NCBI RefSeq assembly: GCF_037325665.1
Contig: NC_090251.1
Span: forward strand, 16,857,551-16,921,550
DNA: 64,000 bases
Source of the DNA: Littorina saxatilis
Taxonomy: Eukaryota; Mollusca; Gastropoda; Littorinimorpha; Littorinidae
Reading direction: 5' to 3'
Part shown: one piece after another, positions 57,641 to 64,000 of the stretch
Layout of the letters: every line of letters starts with the position of its first letter
How positions within the stretch are numbered: the first letter of the stretch is position 1
Program-made: the position numbers and the translations under genes
Notes under the pieces: generated by a model
Database searches by the model: none
What the model was told of the DNA's origin: nothing
What the model saw: only the letters and a program-made list of their open reading frames with translations

Positions 57641-58009
57641 ATTTGTACATGTAGTTGTGCGTGCATGCGACTCTGTGTCTGCGTTTGCACCATATGTCTG
57701 TTTTTTTGCGTGTCTAAAAAACCGACGAACAAAAATTAAGCAATTAATCATACGCAACAGCACAAAAACGAGGGCAGGGTAGGAGACTAAGGTTAAAACA
57801 CCGAAGAACGGCCCAGGGTTGCAAGGCTTCCACAGATCAACATACACATAAAAGCCTGTTACGACGTGATCCCTCCATAAGCCGGCTACCCATAGTAACA
57901 AACAGTACCATAGAACGAATGACAAGCAAAATGTACAGGCCTTGATCACAATATTTGCTGTCCTCAGTGTGACCGGGGGATCCATCAAAGCCATGACAGA
58001 CATTGTCAT
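57638..58009 (-). CDS. Candidate exon of a multi-span membrane protein
   Basis: A minus-strand frame of 123 codons starts MTMSVMALMDPPVTLRTANI and has two strongly hydrophobic spans, roughly residues 20-43 (IVIKACTFCLSFVLWYCLLL...) and 69-94 (FFGVLTLVSYPALVFVLLRM...). Between them is VYVDLWKPCNPG, where LW-x2-C recalls the first outer loop of claudin/PMP22-type proteins, followed by a basic RRFFRHAKK after the second span. Unlike nearby frames it is not made of simple repeat until its last residues. It could be a first coding exon that splices out before the CA-repeat-encoded end, or a chance frame. I do not assign a family; the claudin-like reading is speculative. Confidence 0.35.
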   Translation of the reverse strand: MTMSVMALMDPPVTLRTANIVIKACTFCLSFVLWYCLLLWVAGLWRDHVVTGFYVYVDLWKPCNPGPFFGVLTLVSYPALVFVLLRMINCLIFVRRFFRHAKKQTYGANADTESHARTTTCTN

Positions 58010-58474
58010 CGTCTGTGGGTCCGTCTGACGAGGTTTTTGATTGATTGATGGCTTGGTTGTTGTCGTTTTAGTCTATGATAAAGTGCGCAGGTAAGACCGA
58101 AACACATGTCACTCACGTGCGAGCGAACGCACGCGCGCGCACACGCACACAAACACGTGCGCGTGCGTCAGTCTAAACTTGCACACGCATCAAAAACCAA
58201 GGCGAGGCTGACAGTTATAGAAAACAGACGATTTAGAAACTGAGAGAGAAGAAAACAGAAACAGCTAGCCAGAAGAAAAAAAACCAGAAGAAAAAGAGAG
58301 CAAAAAGCCGGAAAAGGCAGAAACAGGAAATGAATGACAATTGTCTTCTCTTCTAAACTGATCCTCATATTTACATGTTCTGCTTTCATGTCCGTGTCTT
58401 CCTTCTTTAACCCCCTCCCCCTCCCCTTTTCCTCTGTGTGTAAGCCCTACCCACTGTCACACAATCATTGCACA

Positions 58475-59255
58475 TACATGACCGCACTCGGATATTTAAC
58501 CTGAGGAGGCAAAAGTAACAAAAACAGAGCGCGCACTTGGTTATTTAGCGCAACTTCTTCTTCTTCTTCTTCTTCTGCGTTCGTGGACTGAAACTCCCAC
58601 GTACACTCGTGTTTTTGCACGAGTGGAATTTTACGTGTATGGCCGTTTTTACCCCGCCATTAAGGCAGCCATACGCCGCTTTCGGAGGAAGCATGCTGGG
58701 TATTTTCGTGTTTCTATAACCCACCGAACTCTGACATGGATTACAGGATCTTTTCCGTGCGCACTTGGTCTTGTGCTTGCGTGTACACACGAAGGGGGAT
58801 AAACCACTAGCAGGTCTGCACATAAGTTGACCTGGGAGATCGGAAAAATCTCCACACTTAACCCACCAGGCGGCAGCGACCGGGATTCGAACCCTCGACC
58901 TTCCGATTAAGAGGCCGACGTCTTACCACCACGCCACAGCGCCCGTCAATTTAGCGCAACAAAACAAATGTCACACATACAGCACACTCAGCCTAATTGT
59001 TGAACTTCAAAACTGGCGCAAAGCTCACAGCGCGCTCGGATATTTAACTTCAGTAAGCAAAGGTAACAAAAACAGGGCGCTAAGTTGTTTAGTTTGAAAA
59101 AGTAAAGTTTAAAGACATGATATAGCACATTCAACTATTCAACTTCAAACAGCAAAGGTTACAGGGCGCCCGGATATCATTTAACTTCAAACAGCAAAGG
59201 TTACAGGGCGTTCGGATATTTAACTTCCAGAAGTAGAAGGTAACAAAGACAGGAA
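58475..59255. repeat. Dispersed/tandem repeat with CGGATATTTAACTTC units
   Basis: At least five units with GCGCNCGGATATTTAAC, a CAAAGGTAACA-like segment and ACAGGGCGC occur around 58485-58535, 59030-59080, 59130-59170, 59168-59215 and 59210-59255. A SINE has landed inside (58555-58948). Confidence 0.65.
58555..58948 (-). mobile_element. SINE with family 1 body but a different tRNA-like head
   Basis: Perfect 12-base duplication ATTTAGCGCAAC at 58543-58554 and 58949-58960. The minus-strand head is GACGGGCGCTGTGGCGTGGT with B box GGGTTCGAATCCC, unlike the GGGGATGTAGCTCAG head elsewhere. The body from ACACGCAAGCACAAGACC to the (GAA)n tail is nearly identical to family 1. Confidence 0.9.
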
Positions 59256-61900
59256 ATAGAAAGTGTATGCTGTATGCACACTTGATCTTCAAGGCAAAAA
59301 CGGTGGACACGCCGCCATTCTACCCAACATTCTGGCTGACTTCCGCCTGTGCAGAATGAGAATCATTTTCCTCAAAAATGAATTGTACGATTTGCCGCTT
59401 GAAATGTATTCATAAAGCAAAGCACAGTCTGCACAGAGAGCACCATGCAAGCTGTTGGTTTTTAGAGAGTGTCGGGGTAGAGGGGGTGGAGGGGGTGGTC
59501 TTATCCCGTGTAATATCCTGGCCTTATCTGAGATGATGAATTGAAGTGGTTACGCAGGAAAGACTGTGCTCGGGGACGCCTAGAATGACAAACACCAAAT
59601 GCACAAAGTCATGACGCGACTACGGAGTTAAATACACAATTTGGTGTTAGATGCCCTTGGAAAGGCCTGGATCAACCTCTACTAAACCTCATCGTGAAAG
59701 GCGGTTTTTCTGCTTTTTAAAACGGTAACCAATTTTAATTGCACTAACAATTAAGAACTTTTGAGGCAATTGAAAGCTTTTGATGTTGATGTTTTTCTCA
59801 ACCCTTCTGTGCAGAAATGCTAAAGAAAAACGTTACATAGCAAAACAAACCAAAGCATAACCAGCCCCAATGCCATCCCCCAACCTCCGCCAAGACGAAC
59901 AACAGCAACAAAAAAAACCAATAACGGTAGACGGGGCAAATAGAAAAGTCTAAACAAAAACCCCATAAATAAACACCACAAACAGAAAGAAAAACAAAGA
60001 TCATCACACCCAAACCAATCATCCAGAAGAAAAAAAAGAAAAAACAAACATTTTAATAAAAACAAAACAGAAGAAAAAAAACATGCACATTCACAAAACA
60101 AAACAAAAATAGTCCAAAAAGGGGAAAAGACGAGACAAACGAAAAAGCTGATAGTAATGTTTGGAGGTCGAGTGAGGAAGGTGAGAGAAAGAGCATCGGA
60201 GTGTCATGGCCGTAACACGCCAATTACTCGTGGCTAAATCACCCACCCCCTCCGCCCCCTTCCTCCCCCCTCCCGCCCCTACAGCTGCGGAGTAAGGTCG
60301 GGGATTAATCTGTTGCTTTTTCTTGTCATACTTCAGTTGCTTTGTACATATGCTTTGCCTTTTCCGCTTCGTTTTTTTCTCTCTCGATAGAATCTTAGGT
60401 CTTATTTGCAACGCGGCAGTAAATTATAATGGTGTGTTAGGAGATCGAGAAAGAGGAAAAAGGACGATGTTTATTTTCTGCTGTGATCGATCCCTATTTA
60501 TTTTAGTTACTTATTAGTTTTGTTTTCTTTAGTATGTGTGTGTTTCGTTTTCTCTTCTCCCGTTTTTGTTTTCGCATGCAGGCTTTTCCTCACTAAAAAC
60601 CCGTATCAGTCACACACACACACAAACACGCACTCACGCACGCACTTACTAACTCACGCACGGGAAATGCCTTCTATAAGTTTGCAAGATTATACATCCA
60701 CGTAAACGAAACTTCATGAAACTTATATCAGCACGAAAACAAAACACTCAGCGACAGAAGGAATCAGCAGTGATAACAACGGACAAAGAAGTTTGACAGA
60801 AACAATGGGACCAGGGTTTACAAAAAACAAAAACACACACAAAAAACAGACTGCAGTTTCTCATGTGACGCAGAGCAGATTGCATGCATGGAGAATCAAG
60901 TTCCGGACCAAAGTGGGGCCACTCTTCTTCAAGTGCAGCAGAACGAAACTCGCTCAAGATGCCTGACCTACATGGCGACACATTTTTACACTGCACAGTC
61001 GGCATCGCCAGGAACCGAGATGCACAAGCTTACCTTCTCAGAAACAAAGGGAAGTAATATAGGCGCTCTAACTGCACACGGCATGTGAAAAGAGTAAGTG
61101 AGAGTTACGTGGAACGTATCCCCTGGCACCTTAGAGAATAACAAGCATTGAAATGAACAAGCGATTTTCATCCTCAAAAGTGTATTATTTGCACGAGCTT
61201 ATACCTTCCAGCGTAGTAAGTTTTGCTTGGCGTTAAGATTAAATATTCGCGTAGCTGCAGTTATGACTGTTGCCTCAGGGCCTTTATAAGTGCTGATCAA
61301 AAGTTGTAGATGCGAATACCAGTAGTCACCACGAAGAAATAACTTAGTTAGTGCTCCGCTTTGGTTTTAAATAAATTTACATAATTTTACAAAAACGAAG
61401 TCCCATCATTCCTTCATGATTAGTATCTTGATTTGTATTTTTAGAATGTATTTGAAATGTATTTGTTATTTAAAAGAGATGATAACATTTTGCTGGATTT
61501 TAAATTTCCATTTGGAACTAATGCGTTATTTGGAAATGAAGTATATTTATTAAAAAAAAACACACAAGAAAACCCACCCAACTATTTGTGTAACTCGCTC
61601 AAGAGATAAAATCTTTACGTCTTTCGATCACTTTTATTTATACACACATTAGAAATATTACAGTTCAAAACACAACATACATTAGAAAAAATCCCAGCGT
61701 TGACAAATATGGCCAATAATCCTGACTCACTAATATTACGATTTTCCTTATTCAATATCTGTCTTCGTTGCAGGTGTGCTTATGCTCAATAAGGAAAAGT
61801 GGTGTAGTCATAGGGAATGTATGTCGGTTACACGGGTGGCACAGTTTACAAGGAAATAATTTTAACACGGTAAAGGTCAAGGCAGCCATGTGTGTCATTT
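59256..61900. other. Gene-poor stretch
   Basis: No gene seen. A-rich segments at 59900-60120, CA/CT runs near 60610-60650. GAAACAAAGGGAAGTAA at about 61044 also occurs at 32738, a short dispersed repeat. The AT-rich 61370-61560 has nothing I recognise. Confidence 0.45.
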
Positions 61901-62049
61901 CATTTTCAATAAAGTTGTACTTTCCGCATACTGATTATAATTTATACAGACCGCGCTTCCGCGTGTTCAGGTTTGGGCTTTTAGGGATTTGCAGTCGAAT
62001 ACATTTTGAAATGTGTGTCCATACAGTGGATCGGAATTGCTCTGTTAAG

Positions 62050-62167
62050 ACCACACACACTGTGACACACACACACACACACAGACACACAGACACACAT
62101 ACACACATACGCACATACGCACACACGCACACACACACACGCACACACGCACACAGATATACACACA

Positions 62168-62203
<36 letters not shown>

Positions 62204-62212
62204 CACACACAA
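62050..62212. repeat. (CA)n microsatellite
   Basis: About 160 bases of CA with GACA, TACG and CACG interruptions, 17 bases before family B copy B5. Confidence 0.95.
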
Positions 62213-62228
62213 TCCGAGAAGATATTTT

Positions 62229-62991
62229 AACAAGTCGCGTAAGGCGAAATTACTACATTTGGTCAAGCTGTGGAACTCACAGAATGAAACTGAACGCACT
62301 GCATTTTTTCACAATGACCGTAGTCCGCCACTTGTGCATAACGGAGTGAAACTGACGAGCCTGTTCAGCGCGGTAGTGGTTTCGCTGTGCTGCATAGCAC
62401 GCTTTTCTGTACCTCTCTTCGTTTTAACTTTCTGAGCGTGTTTTTAATCCAAACATATATATCTATATGTTTTTGGAATCAGGAACCGACAAGGAATAAG
62501 ATGAAATTGTTTTTAAATCGATTTCGGAAATTTAATTTTGATCATAATTTTTATATTTTTAATTTTCAGAGCTTGTTTTTAATCCAAATATAACATATTT
62601 ATTATGTTTTTGGAATCAGGAAATGATGTAGAATAAGATGAACGTAAATTTGGATCGTTTTATATAAAAAATGTATTACAATTTTCAGATTTTTAATGGC
62701 CAAAATCATTCATTAATTTTTAAGCCACCAAGCTGAAATGCAATATCGAAGTCCGGCCTTCGTCGAAGATTGCTTTACAAAATGTTCAATCAATTTGATT
62801 GAAAAATGAGGGTGTGACAGTGCCGCCTTAACTTTTACAAAAAGCCGGATATGACGTCATCAAAGACATTTATCGAAAAAATTAAAAAAACGTCCGGGGA
62901 TATCATACCCAGGAACTCTCATGTCAAATTTCATAAAGATCGGTCCAGTAGTTTGGTCTGAATCGCTCTACACACACACACGCACAGACAG

Positions 62992-63023
<32 letters not shown>

Positions 63024-63134
63024 ACACACACACGCACAGACAGACAGACACACACACACACATACACCACGACCCTCGTCTCGATTCCCCCTCTATGTTA
63101 AAACATTTAGTCAAAACTTGACTAAATGCAAAAA
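62229..63134 (-). mobile_element. Family B hairpin-ended element (B5), inverted
   Basis: Full-ended minus-strand copy, from AACAAGTCGCGTAAGGCGAA to TTTAGTCAAAACTTGACTAA ATGCAAAAAG. Its internal CA/TG tract (about 62970-63064) is expanded to about 95 bases. Confidence 0.88.
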
Positions 63135-63817
63135 GAAAGGAAATTTAAAATGGAGGCAAAATTACTGATATTATGAACATAAGAAATGGAGAAGCACGGT
63201 CTTAAAAGGCAAGGAGAATTGCCGTAAATCGTGGGTGCATGGGGATGGGTGCGGTAGAGTTGGTGGGAGTTGGGGGAGGGGGGGGGGGGATCCACTGTGG
63301 TGGTTGCTTCTAACTTTGCATGCATCATTTTGTGATTCAATTTTCCACCTTCCTGCTCCATACCCGATTTTAATAGTTTAAACAATGTTGTTTTTTTCGT
63401 TTTGGGGAGAAAAAAAACCCCATTGCCAGTTCTTTTGGGGTGCAGAGACCAAAATAACTGAGAACAATACCGCTATACTGATGTATGACTTAATTCAACG
63501 GTGAACCTTGAGATGAATAGATAAATAAATAGATACATGGATAAAAAAAGAAATAAAACGGAAAGAGGGAGAGAGAAAAAAATACAGGAAAAAAGAGAAA
63601 GAGAAGACATGTAATAATAACAATGATAATAATCATAGATCTGAACTTGATACTGTTTTGAGACTCTTTAAGTGTGATTGTAAAGCGCGGAGAGAACAGA
63701 ACAATTTCCCGTTTTATCTATGTGATCATAAATATCAATAAGAATAATACATTGTAACAATAAAAACGCGCAAAATGAACCAGTATCACTGTGACGTTTT
63801 AGTGCATGTAAAAAACG
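63135..63817. other. Unclassified spacer
   Basis: No gene seen. G-run at 63273-63289; AT-rich tail region with GATAATAATCAT-type sequence. Confidence 0.4.

Positions 63818-64000
<183 letters not shown>

Noticed and set aside
57079-57732. 217-codon His-Thr-rich frame and the opposite Cys-Val frames
   Set aside because: Generated by the (TG)n tract; no complexity outside it.
59798-60101. Hydrophobic minus-strand frames rich in Phe/Leu
   Set aside because: They come from an A-rich plus strand (AAAACAAA-type) read in reverse; composition artefact.

Overview
The window looks like nuclear DNA from a mollusc, most likely a gastropod and perhaps a caenogastropod. It has spliced genes with GT-AG introns, kilobase-scale introns full of repeats, several tRNA-headed SINE families, long CA/GA microsatellites and dispersed repeats with hairpin ends. 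The species is an inference from repeat style and protein similarity.

Layout. 486-7066 (+) holds the last four exons of EIF4G2 (DAP5/NAT1), followed by a 3' UTR of about 2.3 kb with a poly(A) signal near 9388. After a spacer of about 0.8 kb with a 3-unit tandem repeat, a promoter with three CCAAT boxes drives a complete Myb gene (10402-31027, +). I read it as 18 coding exons for 705 residues: three Myb repeats, the NLPFSPSQ motif and the B-Myb-type C-terminal segment. A small two-exon RING-like gene of 185 residues lies on the minus strand (42539-43823). From about 44.3 kb to the end the window is gene-poor. The only candidate there is a minus-strand exon for a membrane protein at 57638-58009.

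Repeats dominate the rest. Three families (A, five copies; A', one copy; B, five copies) share one end architecture: a T-run and palindrome at the 5' end, the same palindrome arm repeated near the 3' end, then a short hairpin and CTTGTT. They show no target duplication, which suggests non-autonomous Helitron-like elements. Family A copies are packed with TCAAGGTCA nuclear-receptor half-sites. SINEs with different tRNA-like heads share a core and body, and several have perfect target duplications. One LINE family is present three times, each time between (TC)n tracts in the same orientation, which suggests a microsatellite-targeted retrotransposon. Inside one of these LINE copies is a hammerhead-ribozyme-like motif of the Penelope type. 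MITEs with hAT-like and Harbinger-like ends are also present.

The two well-supported large genes act in translation (EIF4G2, non-canonical initiation) and cell-cycle transcription (Myb). Nothing shows that they are co-regulated. I saw no retroviral, LTR or Polinton remnant and no CRISPR array.
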